DNA of 42,541 bases from Solobacterium sp. (GTDB lineage: Bacteria > Bacillota_I > Bacilli_A > Erysipelotrichales > Erysipelotrichaceae), in contig JAFRHT010000032.1 in NCBI GenBank assembly GCA_017433125.1, forward strand, positions 1 to 42,541. Direction: 5' to 3'. The notes under the pieces are model-generated. The model made no database searches, was not told the DNA's origin, and was given only the letters and a program-made list of their open reading frames with translations. Position 1 is the first letter of the stretch. The number at the start of each line of letters is the position of its first letter. Below are positions 22,887 through 30,602 of the stretch, piece after piece. Both the position numbers and the translations under genes were made by a program.

Positions 22887-24085
22887 TATTCTGCAGCCTC
22901 CTTTCCTGTTTCCAGCTTGAGTGCCTGCTTTTTCTTTGCCTCCTCGACGATCATCTTACGATGTGTCTTGGCCAGGAATCTCTCAGCCAGCAGGAACAGT
23001 ACGATAACGCCTTCAACGATCTTTGTCAGTTCATTGATCGGGCCGCCCGGCTGGGTAGCCATAATCGAAGCACCGGCCCTGATATAGGCAATGAAGGCCG
23101 CCGCCGGAATCAGGCGCTTCGGGTTGTTCCCGGCGAAAATCGCCATGGTAACGCCGTCCCAGCCATAGCCGGTCAGTTCAACACCATAGTAATAGTTGTA
23201 GTTGCCGAGAATGACGGTGGCTCCGCACAGACCGCCGATCGCACCGCCGATGATCTGCACGATCACACCGGTCGAGATGATCCCGACACCGACATATTTG
23301 GCAAAACTCGGGTTCTGGCCGAGCTGGCGGATCTTGAAGCCCCATTTTGTCTTGAACAGGAATGCCCAGCCGACCAGGACAACAAGGATGCCGATGAACA
23401 GCCCAAGCCGCATTGTGAACCGCGTTCCCATGAATTTCCGGAAGGTCAGTACAACATCTTCTGTCCACTGCCAGGAATACTTGGAAGTACGGGTGTCCCG
23501 CAGTGTGGTGGAGAACAGGCAGTATCTGGAAATATACAGGGAAATGTAATTCAGCATCAGCGAGGTGACCATGATTGAAGCACCCCACTTCTTCTCAAGA
23601 AGCGCAGGGATCAACGTGACCAGAGCCCCGGCAACAATGGAAATGCCAAGGCCGCAAACCGCACACATGACCGGGCTGGCATTCGCCGCCTGAATATCAC
23701 CGTCCAGCAGGCAGCAGACCCAGCCGCAGGCCAGACCGCCGCACATGATGGCACCTTCAAGACCGAGGTTGAACTTATTGGCAGAGAACATGATACTGAC
23801 TGCCGTACCGGTAAACAGAAGCGGGATCATGAACTGGATCCACTGGTCAAAGTAGTTCCAGCCGATACCTTTGGCGACATTCGGGTTAAGGATCTGCAGC
23901 GGTCCCAGGAAGAAGTATTTCAGGGAGTCAATCGGATCCCTGGCGCCGATGATGATCAGCAGGACAGCCGTGCCGAGACCGATGGCGATGGCGACGGCCA
24001 TGCGCATCAGCCCGAAGCGGGCTTCAACGTCCATGCCGCCGAACAGGGTGACGAATGATTTCTTTATCTGTTTATTCTCACTCAT
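22886..24085 (-). CDS. nucleoside ABC transporter permease (NupP-like)
   Basis: A 399-residue permease of the same family, longer than its partner at both ends. Start at 24085 (MSENKQIKK) overlaps the ATPase stop by eight bases. FSANKFNLGLEGAIMCGGL is the family signature corresponding to ANxxNLGxEG, and GQNPSFAKYVGVGIISTGV is the coupling loop. About ten membrane helices are apparent, with a charged KTHRKMIVEEAKKKQALK tail. Together with the other permease and the ATPase it would import nucleosides delivered by the BMP lipoprotein. Confidence 0.9.
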   Translation of the reverse strand: MSENKQIKKSFVTLFGGMDVEARFGLMRMAVAIAIGLGTAVLLIIIGARDPIDSLKYFFLGPLQILNPNVAKGIGWNYFDQWIQFMIPLLFTGTAVSIMFSANKFNLGLEGAIMCGGLACGWVCCLLDGDIQAANASPVMCAVCGLGISIVAGALVTLIPALLEKKWGASIMVTSLMLNYISLYISRYCLFSTTLRDTRTSKYSWQWTEDVVLTFRKFMGTRFTMRLGLFIGILVVLVGWAFLFKTKWGFKIRQLGQNPSFAKYVGVGIISTGVIVQIIGGAIGGLCGATVILGNYNYYYGVELTGYGWDGVTMAIFAGNNPKRLIPAAAFIAYIRAGASIMATQPGGPINELTKIVEGVIVLFLLAERFLAKTHRKMIVEEAKKKQALKLETGKEAAE

Positions 24086-25628
24086 GCATAGCACCTCTAA
24101 TCTCTTCTTCACTCATGTGTTTGACGCCAAGCATATAGAAGCCAAGATCTTCTTCGGTCAGCTGTCTGACATCGGGGAAGTAGGCGTTGATCCTGCCGCC
24201 GTGCATGACGATCAGGGAGTCGGACAGGCTCATGATCTCGGCCAGGTCAGCAGAAATCAGCAGGATGGCTTTGCCGGCATCGCGCATTTCAACCATGCGT
24301 TCGCGGACGAATTCCGCCGCGCCGACATCGATGCCGCGGGTCGGCTGGTCACAGACAACAAGTTCGGAATAGCTGGTAAATTCCCGGGCCACGACGACTT
24401 TCTGTACGTTGCCGCCTGACAGCATGCCGACCAGCTGATCACCGCTGTCGCACAGTACCAGGAATTCATCGACCCACTTGTCGGTGTCTTCCTTGACCGC
24501 TTTTTCGTTGATAAAGAGGCCGTTATTATATTTGGCGTCCGAGATTTTATCAGCGATCATATTGTCGCGGATGCTCATGGAGCGGGCACAGCCATAGAGA
24601 TTGCGGTCTTCCGGGATATGGACAAGACCGGTTCTGCGAAGGTCACCGATATCCATGTCTTTGACCTCTTTGCCCATCAGTTTGATACTGCCGTAACTGT
24701 ATTTGGAAAGGCCGGTAATCGCATCGATCATTTCTCTCTGGCCGTTGCCTTCAACCCCGGCGATACCGACAATCTCACCGCGCCGCACAGAAAAGGAGAC
24801 ATCATTAACTTTTTTCTTGCCGGCTTCGTTGTAAATGGTCAGATCATTGACGACAAGGACGTTTTCCTTCGGCTCCGCGGGCTCCTTCGGGATGTTCAGG
24901 TCAACGTCTACCCCGACCATATAGCGGGAGATATCCGCTTCGGTGACATCCTTGATATTCCATACCCCGATCGTCTTACCTTTCTTGATGACAGTAACAC
25001 GGTCACAGAGTTCTTTTACTTCGTTCAATTTATGGGAAATGAAGATAATCGTACACCCGGTATCACGCAGGTTCTTCAGCTGGACAAAGAGTTCCTTTGT
25101 CTCCTGCGGTGTCAGGACAGCGGTCGGTTCATCAAGGATCAGGATCTCACAGCCCTTGACCAGGGCTTTGACGATCTCGACTTTCTGCTTGACACCGACG
25201 GACAGATCCTGGATGTGCGCTTTCGGGTTGATATCAAAGCCGTATTTTTCACAGCATTCCGTAGTCATGCGGATTGCCTTGTCCATATCAAAGACAAATC
25301 CGTTGGTCGGTTCAACTCCCAGTGTTACATTTTCCGCGACGGTCAGCGAAGGAACCTGCATGAAGTGCTGATGGACCATGCCGATGCCGGCCCTGATCGC
25401 GTCAGTCGGGGAATTCAGATGCATCTCATTCCCCTTGATGATGATCCTGCCTTCATCAGGCTGCTCAATGCCGAAAAGCATCTTCATCAGTGTCGTCTTG
25501 CCGGCCCCGTTCTCGCCGCAGATGGCGTGGATTTCACCCTTTCTCGCGGAAAAATTTACTTTATCATTGGCGATGATACCATTGTTGTAGATTTTGGTAA
25601 CATCCTCCATCACAAGATAATTTTCCAT
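24078..25628 (-). CDS. nucleoside ABC transporter ATPase (two-domain, NupA/RbsA-like)
   Basis: A 516-residue protein with two ATP-binding cassettes in tandem. The first has Walker A GENGAGKTTLMKML, signature LSVGVKQKVEIVKAL and Walker B ILILDEPTAVL. The second has a degenerate Walker A (GVEGNGQREM, no GKS/T), signature LSGGNVQKVVVAREF and VCDQPTRGIDVGA. This asymmetry is normal for the sugar/nucleoside class. It powers import through the two permeases. AAAGGGG precedes the ATG. A 14-bp hairpin separates it from bmpA. Confidence 0.95.
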   Translation of the reverse strand: MENYLVMEDVTKIYNNGIIANDKVNFSARKGEIHAICGENGAGKTTLMKMLFGIEQPDEGRIIIKGNEMHLNSPTDAIRAGIGMVHQHFMQVPSLTVAENVTLGVEPTNGFVFDMDKAIRMTTECCEKYGFDINPKAHIQDLSVGVKQKVEIVKALVKGCEILILDEPTAVLTPQETKELFVQLKNLRDTGCTIIFISHKLNEVKELCDRVTVIKKGKTIGVWNIKDVTEADISRYMVGVDVDLNIPKEPAEPKENVLVVNDLTIYNEAGKKKVNDVSFSVRRGEIVGIAGVEGNGQREMIDAITGLSKYSYGSIKLMGKEVKDMDIGDLRRTGLVHIPEDRNLYGCARSMSIRDNMIADKISDAKYNNGLFINEKAVKEDTDKWVDEFLVLCDSGDQLVGMLSGGNVQKVVVAREFTSYSELVVCDQPTRGIDVGAAEFVRERMVEMRDAGKAILLISADLAEIMSLSDSLIVMHGGRINAYFPDVRQLTEEDLGFYMLGVKHMSEEEIRGAMHE

Positions 25629-25647
25629 AAATGTGCCCCTTTAAGCA

Positions 25648-25680
25648 AAGTTGCCTTTGGCACCAGGCCAAAGGCAACTT
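25648..25680 (-). promoter_or_regulatory. long stem-loop between lipoprotein and ATPase genes
   Basis: Perfect 14-bp arms AAGTTGCCTTTGGC / GCCAAAGGCAACTT around a five-base loop. It probably protects or partly terminates the upstream lipoprotein mRNA, giving more binding protein than transporter, as is common in ABC operons. A strong T-run is absent, so partial read-through is expected. Confidence 0.7.
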
Positions 25681-25716
25681 CAGTACCGTTTGAATCTTAA
25701 TCTGGCTTGTGTTCTC

Positions 25717-26781
25717 TTAGAAAGCAGTAGCTACTTCAATTGTGCCGTCAGCGATCTGCGCTGTGATGTCTTCAACTGCCTTCAGCTGGTCAGCTGTCAG
25801 GGCAGCTTCTGTTGTCGAAGTGACAGCAGCACCGACATAACCGCCGTTAACACCAAGTCTGTAGTTCTGGCCGTATTCCAGAGTACCGTCGAGTTCCTTC
25901 TTGAATGTGTCATAGAAGCCCTGGTTGACGTTCTTGGTCATGGAAGTGAGGGTCTTTTCAGCCTTGGCTGTTTCGCCGGCTGCTTCCCACATCGCGCCCT
26001 GGTTGCCGTCGACACCGACTACAAAGACATCGTCATATTCGAGCGCTGCTTCGAAGACGCCGAGACCGGCAGAACCGCCGCAGGCGAAGACAACGTCAAC
26101 ACCCTGGGAGTAGGAAGAAGAAGCGACGTCCTTGCCCTTGGAAGAATCAGAGAAGGAATCCATCCAGGTTTCATCAACGATGATGTCCGGGTTGTAAGCC
26201 TTGGCACCCTGTTCATAACCTGCGAAGAAGTCCAGCAGGACAGTATTGGACATGCCGCCGCAGAAGGAAATGTGGTTTGTCTTGGAAGCCATGGCTGCCA
26301 TGTAACCAACGATGTAGGAACCTTCGTTCTGCTTGAACAGCAGGGAGATGACATTGTCTCTCGGATTGGCTTCGAAGTCCCACTGCTCATCATAGAACCA
26401 GACCTTCTGATCCGGATATTCCGCTGTCAGTTCGACAGTCATGCCGAGCATGTCATAGGTACCTACAATGATGATGTCATATTCTTCGGACATGAATACG
26501 TTCTCCAGCTTGGACTGCCAGGTCGTATCATCATAGGAGAATTCGATAACCTCAGTTTCAGCCTTGTCACCGAAATCGCGTTCGATCCACTGCATGCCTT
26601 CGTTGCCGGAATCGAAGAAGGACTTGTCGCCCAGGGTACCGTTGACACACAGCGCGATGGAAATCTTGCCGTCGCCTTCGTCAGCCGGTGCAGCACTCGG
26701 AGTGCCTGAACCGCCGTTGGAGCACGCTGCCAGACTGATAGCCATCAGTCCGGCCAGCACAGGTTTGAATAACTTTTTCAT
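25717..26781 (-). CDS. BMP-family nucleoside-binding lipoprotein
   Basis: A 354-residue surface lipoprotein of the BmpA/Med family, which delivers purine and pyrimidine nucleosides to an ABC transporter. MKKLFKPVLAGLMAISLAAC is the signal with lipobox LAAC (Cys20), followed by a flexible GGSGTPSAAPADEGDG linker. ALCVNGTLGDKSFFDSGNEG is the family N-terminal ligand-binding segment, FKQNEGSYIVGYMAAM and GVDVVFACGGSAGLGVFEAA the conserved middle, and VGVDGNQGAMWE the usual VGVDxDQ pattern. AGGAGG precedes the ATG. It is the first and probably most abundant product of its operon, controlled by a promoter with a cre-like box. Confidence 0.95.
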   Translation of the reverse strand: MKKLFKPVLAGLMAISLAACSNGGSGTPSAAPADEGDGKISIALCVNGTLGDKSFFDSGNEGMQWIERDFGDKAETEVIEFSYDDTTWQSKLENVFMSEEYDIIIVGTYDMLGMTVELTAEYPDQKVWFYDEQWDFEANPRDNVISLLFKQNEGSYIVGYMAAMASKTNHISFCGGMSNTVLLDFFAGYEQGAKAYNPDIIVDETWMDSFSDSSKGKDVASSSYSQGVDVVFACGGSAGLGVFEAALEYDDVFVVGVDGNQGAMWEAAGETAKAEKTLTSMTKNVNQGFYDTFKKELDGTLEYGQNYRLGVNGGYVGAAVTSTTEAALTADQLKAVEDITAQIADGTIEVATAF

Positions 26782-26798
26782 TTTCTTTCCTCCTGTTA

Positions 26799-26858
26799 AG
26801 TTTGTTCTACAAACTCCTTTCTAGTTACAATTCTATACTAAGGTAAAAGCGCTTTCAA
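26799..26858 (-). promoter_or_regulatory. promoter, cre-like box and inverted repeat of the nucleoside operon
   Basis: Minus strand: -35 TTGAAA (26858-26853) and -10 TAGAAT (26835-26830), 17 bases apart. A cre-like box TGAAAGCGCTTTTA (26857-26844) overlaps the -35, matching the consensus except one base, as expected for CcpA repression in sugar excess. An inverted repeat AGTTTGT-AGA-ACAAACT (26815-26799) falls about 8-24 bases after the likely start site and may be a specific operator or mRNA hairpin. Confidence 0.65.
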
Positions 26859-26950
26859 TTTAAGAAAAGAGAAATAGATTAATAATGTATTCATAGACAG
26901 ACAGAACAGGTGCCTGTGCAGCAGCGAAAGCCCTGCGGTCCGGCTGACTG

Positions 26951-26997
26951 AAAAAAACCTCCCTGCCTGGCGTTCAGAACGGGAGGGAGATTTTTTT
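26951..26997. terminator. terminator after the symporter gene, bidirectional
   Basis: Minus strand: CTCCCT ... AGGGAG arms with an inner CGTTC/GAACG hairpin, followed by seven T. The plus strand also ends in seven T, so it can act both ways. It lies 46 bases downstream of the symporter stop. Confidence 0.8.
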
Positions 26998-27042
26998 AGT
27001 TTATGTGACCGATGTGAAAGGTTACAGCCGGATATACTGTCT

Positions 27043-28650
27043 CTATGCTTTGCCGGTATTTGAATAGTATTTATCTTTATCAAGCAGGCCTTCCTGATTT
27101 GCGACAATCAGGGAGCCGACCATGTCACAGACGGCATTGTTCGCAGTTCTGAGCAGGCCGGCAATGACCTCTACGCCAAGAACCATGGAAATGGCTTCTT
27201 CAACCGGCAGGCCGATGGTCCGCATCAGGGCTGTCAGGCAGATGATGGAGGAGCCCATGACCGGCGGGGCACCCGCGGACAGAAGCAGGATGGCAAGCGT
27301 CAGCGTGAAATAGACGGATAAAGTAATGGGAAGCTCGTAGAGTCTGGCAAGAAGCAGACCGAATACAGCCATATAGATCGTGGTTCCGTCCATGTTGACG
27401 GTGGCACCCAGGGGGATCGAAAGCGAATAGACTTTCTTGTCGATGCCGAATTCCTCGCAAACTTTCATGTTCAGGGGAATGGCCGCGCTGGAAGAACCGA
27501 TCCCAACCACCTGCAGCATGTAGGGCAGGTATTTTCTGGTAAAGACAAGGGGATTGAGCTTGCCGAGGATAAACAGCAGCAGGTGATAGAAAACAATCAT
27601 GACCACAATGGCCAGTACATACACCCCGACACCGACGAGAATCGGCATGCCCATACCGCTGCCGGCACCGCCGCCGAGGAGCGTCTCACCGATAATGCAG
27701 AAAATGAGCAGGGGCATAAACCCTACAAGGGCATTTGTAAGCTTGAGGAAAACTTCATTGCCCGCTGTGATAAATTCCTGAAAGGCTTTTCCTTTTGTCC
27801 CGACAGAGGCTGTGCCAAGGCCTATAATGACCGCCAGGAAGATGATCTGCACGGTATCAGCGTTGAGAAATGCTGCGACGATATTATCCGGAAAGATATT
27901 CATGAGGGAATCCCGGAAGGACATTTTTACACCTGCCTGGGCAAGGTTGACTGCCTGCAGTTCAAGATCCCCGTATCTGTAAGGCTTGATCAGTTCGACC
28001 AGTATGAAGCCGATAGCTGTGGCACATACGGTAGTGAAAGCGTAAAGGCCCATGGTCTTGCCGCCGATGCGGCCCAGCTGCGACCTGTCACCGAAACTTA
28101 CAATGGCACTGGCGATGGAGAAAAACACCAGCGGCGGAATGAGCATGTTGAGGCAGTTCATGAACAGTGTCTTGCCTGTCGTCATGATCTGTACAGATAT
28201 CCATTGACAGATCTGCGGGGAGCAGACCGCTTTGAGCAGAAATGACAGGGCAATGCTCAGGGCCCCGGCGAGGATCAGTTTGTACAGCAGAAGATAGCGG
28301 GATTTGAAGGCCGTGATGGTAATGGTGTTTATACCTTTTGAACTCTTGATACGTATGTCCGCGGCAAAAGATTTCATCAGGGCGGCGTGCATCGGATCAT
28401 CATTCGTATCCGCCACCGGATCAAAGGGATCACCCTTGGCACTCATCCGGATGGTCATGTTTCCGGCAAAATATCTCACTTCAAGGGTAATCTCTTCCCC
28501 GGTGGTGTGCTCAAGCATGGTGACAAGCGTCTCCTCTGACATGAGAAGCGCCCGGTTTTCTTCTGTTTTCTTCAGTTTGTGTTTCTGGACATTGCTGCGT
28601 ATAAACGCCAGCATTTCCTCAACTTCATTTGTTTTAAAGGTTTGTTTCAT
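27043..28650 (-). CDS. dicarboxylate/amino-acid:cation symporter with N-terminal kinase-like domain
   Basis: A 535-residue protein. Residues about 120-535 are a DAACS-family transporter (PF00375) with IGSSSAAIPLNMKVCEEFG and the sodium/substrate motif GATVNMDGTTIY, and about eight hydrophobic segments plus re-entrant loops. Residues 1-116 resemble HATPase_c_2 anti-sigma kinases (RsbW/SpoIIAB type): NRALLMSEETLVTMLEH, TLEVRYFAGNMTIRMS, GDPFDPV. The N-box asparagine appears to be Thr44, so ATP binding may be weak. I chose M at 28650 (MKQTFKTNEV) for its AGG site. It may link transport to a regulatory partner. It is divergent from the M20-family gene. Confidence 0.8.
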   Translation of the reverse strand: MKQTFKTNEVEEMLAFIRSNVQKHKLKKTEENRALLMSEETLVTMLEHTTGEEITLEVRYFAGNMTIRMSAKGDPFDPVADTNDDPMHAALMKSFAADIRIKSSKGINTITITAFKSRYLLLYKLILAGALSIALSFLLKAVCSPQICQWISVQIMTTGKTLFMNCLNMLIPPLVFFSIASAIVSFGDRSQLGRIGGKTMGLYAFTTVCATAIGFILVELIKPYRYGDLELQAVNLAQAGVKMSFRDSLMNIFPDNIVAAFLNADTVQIIFLAVIIGLGTASVGTKGKAFQEFITAGNEVFLKLTNALVGFMPLLIFCIIGETLLGGGAGSGMGMPILVGVGVYVLAIVVMIVFYHLLLFILGKLNPLVFTRKYLPYMLQVVGIGSSSAAIPLNMKVCEEFGIDKKVYSLSIPLGATVNMDGTTIYMAVFGLLLARLYELPITLSVYFTLTLAILLLSAGAPPVMGSSIICLTALMRTIGLPVEEAISMVLGVEVIAGLLRTANNAVCDMVGSLIVANQEGLLDKDKYYSNTGKA

Positions 28651-28834
28651 ATCATTTACCTGCACATGTTTCTCTGGCCGGACAGGAAGCATTCCTGCCT
28701 GTCTAAGCACTTTTTAAAATAATAGCATTATTACAGGGCTGCCGGGTTCAAAATGAACATGTATTATTCATTTGTTTTAGCCTTATGAAAATCGATTATT
28801 ATTAAGGTGGTTTTTGTGAGAGGAGAACAGGGAA
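28651..28834. promoter_or_regulatory. divergent control region between symporter and M20-family gene
   Basis: Three inverted repeats: CAGGAA-GCA-TTCCTG (28683-28697) and AATAAT-AGC-ATTATT (28718-28732) on the symporter side, and AAATGAA ... TTCATTT (28751-28773) adjoining a -35-like TTGTTT (28772-28777) for the M20-family gene, whose -10 lies near TTATTATT. One or two regulators probably bind here; the GntR gene downstream is a candidate. Confidence 0.4.
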
Positions 28835-30118
28835 ATGCTGCAGAAAATACTGAATGATATAGATGAACACAGGGATGAAATAATTGACGGTCTGCTTGAA
28901 CTGATCCGGACGGAAAGCAGTGACGGAAAAGCCACAAAGGCACAGGAACCGGTAATCCAGGCCCTGCAGGCGCTGGGTTTTGAGGTTGATTGTTTCCGTC
29001 AGGAAAAAGCGGCGGAGGAACTGCCCGATTTTTCCCCATATGATTTTACCTATGATGAAGGCGCGTACAATGTCGTCGGTACCCGGAAAGGAAGCGGGAC
29101 AGTACAGTCCATGATGCTGTTTGCCCACATCGATACTGAGGCGGAGGACTACTTCGGGACATTCGATGATCCGTACGCGGCGTATATCCGGGACGGAAAG
29201 ATCTACGGACTTGGTTCCGCGGATGACAAGGGCGGCATTGCGATGATGCTGTATGCGCTCAGATATCTTCAGAAGTATGTTCCGGATCTGCCGTATGATC
29301 TGACAGTCATGTCAATCATGGGCAAGCACGGCGGCGGTTTCGGCACCCTGTCTGCCCTGTCAAAGGGATATACCGGGGCAAATTCCATATATCTCCATCC
29401 GGCAGAAACCGGTCACGGTTTTGCCGAAATCAAGAATATTTCCCTGGGGATTATCGATCTGGATATCACGGTCAAAGGAGAACCGGGCACTCTGCATGAT
29501 GACCTCGCCACCGGTGTAAACGCGGCAGCGGAACTTGGATATATTGCCGGATACCTGGAAGACTACAACCGCGTGATGCGCGATACCAACCGTTTTGATT
29601 TCGGTTCCTTTGAAGGCCAGCCGTCCTTTGTCCTCAATATCGGCACACTGAAAGCGGATGGCGGCTATGGAGGAATCAATACAGAGGCGCACCTGAGCGC
29701 AAGATGCCGTTTCTATCTGCCGCTGACCATCGACAGTGTTATTGAAGGTGTAACGGCGTATCTGAAGAAGCGCTGCGAAGAAGAGGGGAAAGTCCGTTTT
29801 GAAAACATCCGGATCGAAAAAGGCCCGTTCCGGGCAACCCCGGCCTTTGTTCCGAATGACAGTCCGTTTGTCAAACTGATCGAACGTAATATTACGGAAG
29901 TGACCGGCATTGATGAGTTTATTCATCAGTATCACGGCGGCAGTGACATCCGTTTCCCGATCGTTTACGGCAACAGCAGCTGTGTCGGAATCGGTCCGTC
30001 ATGCACGCTGCCGGCGAAAGGATCCGGTGAGCGGGAATGGATGAGTGTGGAGGATTATATCAACGGGATCAAGATCCTCGTCAGGATCCTCTATGAATAC
30101 CGGAACTGGGGCAAATAG
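28835..30118 (+). CDS. M20-family peptidase-like protein with altered active site
   Basis: A 427-residue protein with the M20 architecture: N-terminal catalytic part, an inserted dimerisation domain (about 195-310), and the C-terminal rest of the catalytic domain. Metal ligand motifs AHID (His98, Asp100) and GSADDKGG (Asp130) are intact. The general-base pair, usually EE before GGxG, reads IMGKHGGGFG: Lys164-His165 instead of Glu-Glu. The C-terminal GxGxxxxH ligand region is GIGPSCTLPAKGSGEREW, with no obvious histidine. The family hydrolyses peptides or N-acyl amino acids, but this member may be inactive or use a different mechanism. No signal peptide. Confidence 0.8.
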   Translation: MLQKILNDIDEHRDEIIDGLLELIRTESSDGKATKAQEPVIQALQALGFEVDCFRQEKAAEELPDFSPYDFTYDEGAYNVVGTRKGSGTVQSMMLFAHIDTEAEDYFGTFDDPYAAYIRDGKIYGLGSADDKGGIAMMLYALRYLQKYVPDLPYDLTVMSIMGKHGGGFGTLSALSKGYTGANSIYLHPAETGHGFAEIKNISLGIIDLDITVKGEPGTLHDDLATGVNAAAELGYIAGYLEDYNRVMRDTNRFDFGSFEGQPSFVLNIGTLKADGGYGGINTEAHLSARCRFYLPLTIDSVIEGVTAYLKKRCEEEGKVRFENIRIEKGPFRATPAFVPNDSPFVKLIERNITEVTGIDEFIHQYHGGSDIRFPIVYGNSSCVGIGPSCTLPAKGSGEREWMSVEDYINGIKILVRILYEYRNWGK

Positions 30119-30357
30119 CGGAAATCAAAAACCCGGAAAGTCTGCGGCTAATTAGAAGAATGCGTGAAGTGCAGCGCATGCATAAGATTCTGTTCATTCA
30201 GCGCAATGCGGTTCCTGCAGGAAGATCATAGTGCCGTGGAGGAAGACTGCATCAAGGAGTTCAAAAATAATATCCATGTGCCAGTTGGCATAACATAAGA
30301 TGAAGCACACATAATCCCGGGAGACGCCGGTCCACCACGAAGATAAACAGTTTATAT

Positions 30358-30400
30358 ACCTTCTTGTCTGGCTGAAACAGTTATACAGGAAGGTTTTTTA
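30358..30400 (+). terminator. intrinsic terminator 240 bases after M20-family gene
   Basis: ACCTTCTTGT / ACAGGAAGGT arms (10 bp with one G-T pair) with an inner CTG/CAG, followed by T6. The long distance from the stop leaves an unusually long 3' untranslated region. Confidence 0.75.
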
Positions 30401-30443
30401 TACGGCAATGGGCAGGGTGGACAAAGCATCTATACATATTGTG

Positions 30444-30458
30444 TTACATAACATGTAA
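30444..30458 (+). promoter_or_regulatory. palindrome upstream of APC permease
   Basis: TTACAT-AAC-ATGTAA, perfect 6-base arms. It lies in an AT-rich stretch 145 bases before the permease start and may bind the GntR regulator encoded downstream. Confidence 0.4.
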
Positions 30459-30602
30459 TGGTATTATATGACATGACATGATATGACTTAATAAACTGTG
30501 CCGCAGCACCTGGAAAAACAGTGTTGAAAAAACGCGGCCGGCAATTACAGTCAATCATCAGTCGGTATACCTGTCTGAAATGATTAAGGGAGGAAATCAG
30601 TA

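Larger units (their letters stand above)
30119..30602. other. long gap with terminator and inverted repeat before permease
   Basis: Nearly 480 bases without a gene. The segment 30119-30350 has a few 20-codon frames but no supported one. A terminator lies at 30358-30400. The part from 30430 to 30500 is very AT-rich, with TTACAT-AAC-ATGTAA (30444-30458) and short GACATGACATGATATGAC repeats, and probably holds the permease promoter and operator. Confidence 0.5.

Noticed and set aside
24618-26709. Long plus-strand frames opposite the ATPase and lipoprotein genes
   Set aside because: Antisense shadows of the ATPase and BMP lipoprotein; no ribosome sites or family motifs.
30235-30290. A possible fourth copy of the dispersed repeat (GGAGGAAGACTGCATCAAGGAG)
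   Set aside because: Similarity is short and interrupted, so chance is likely.
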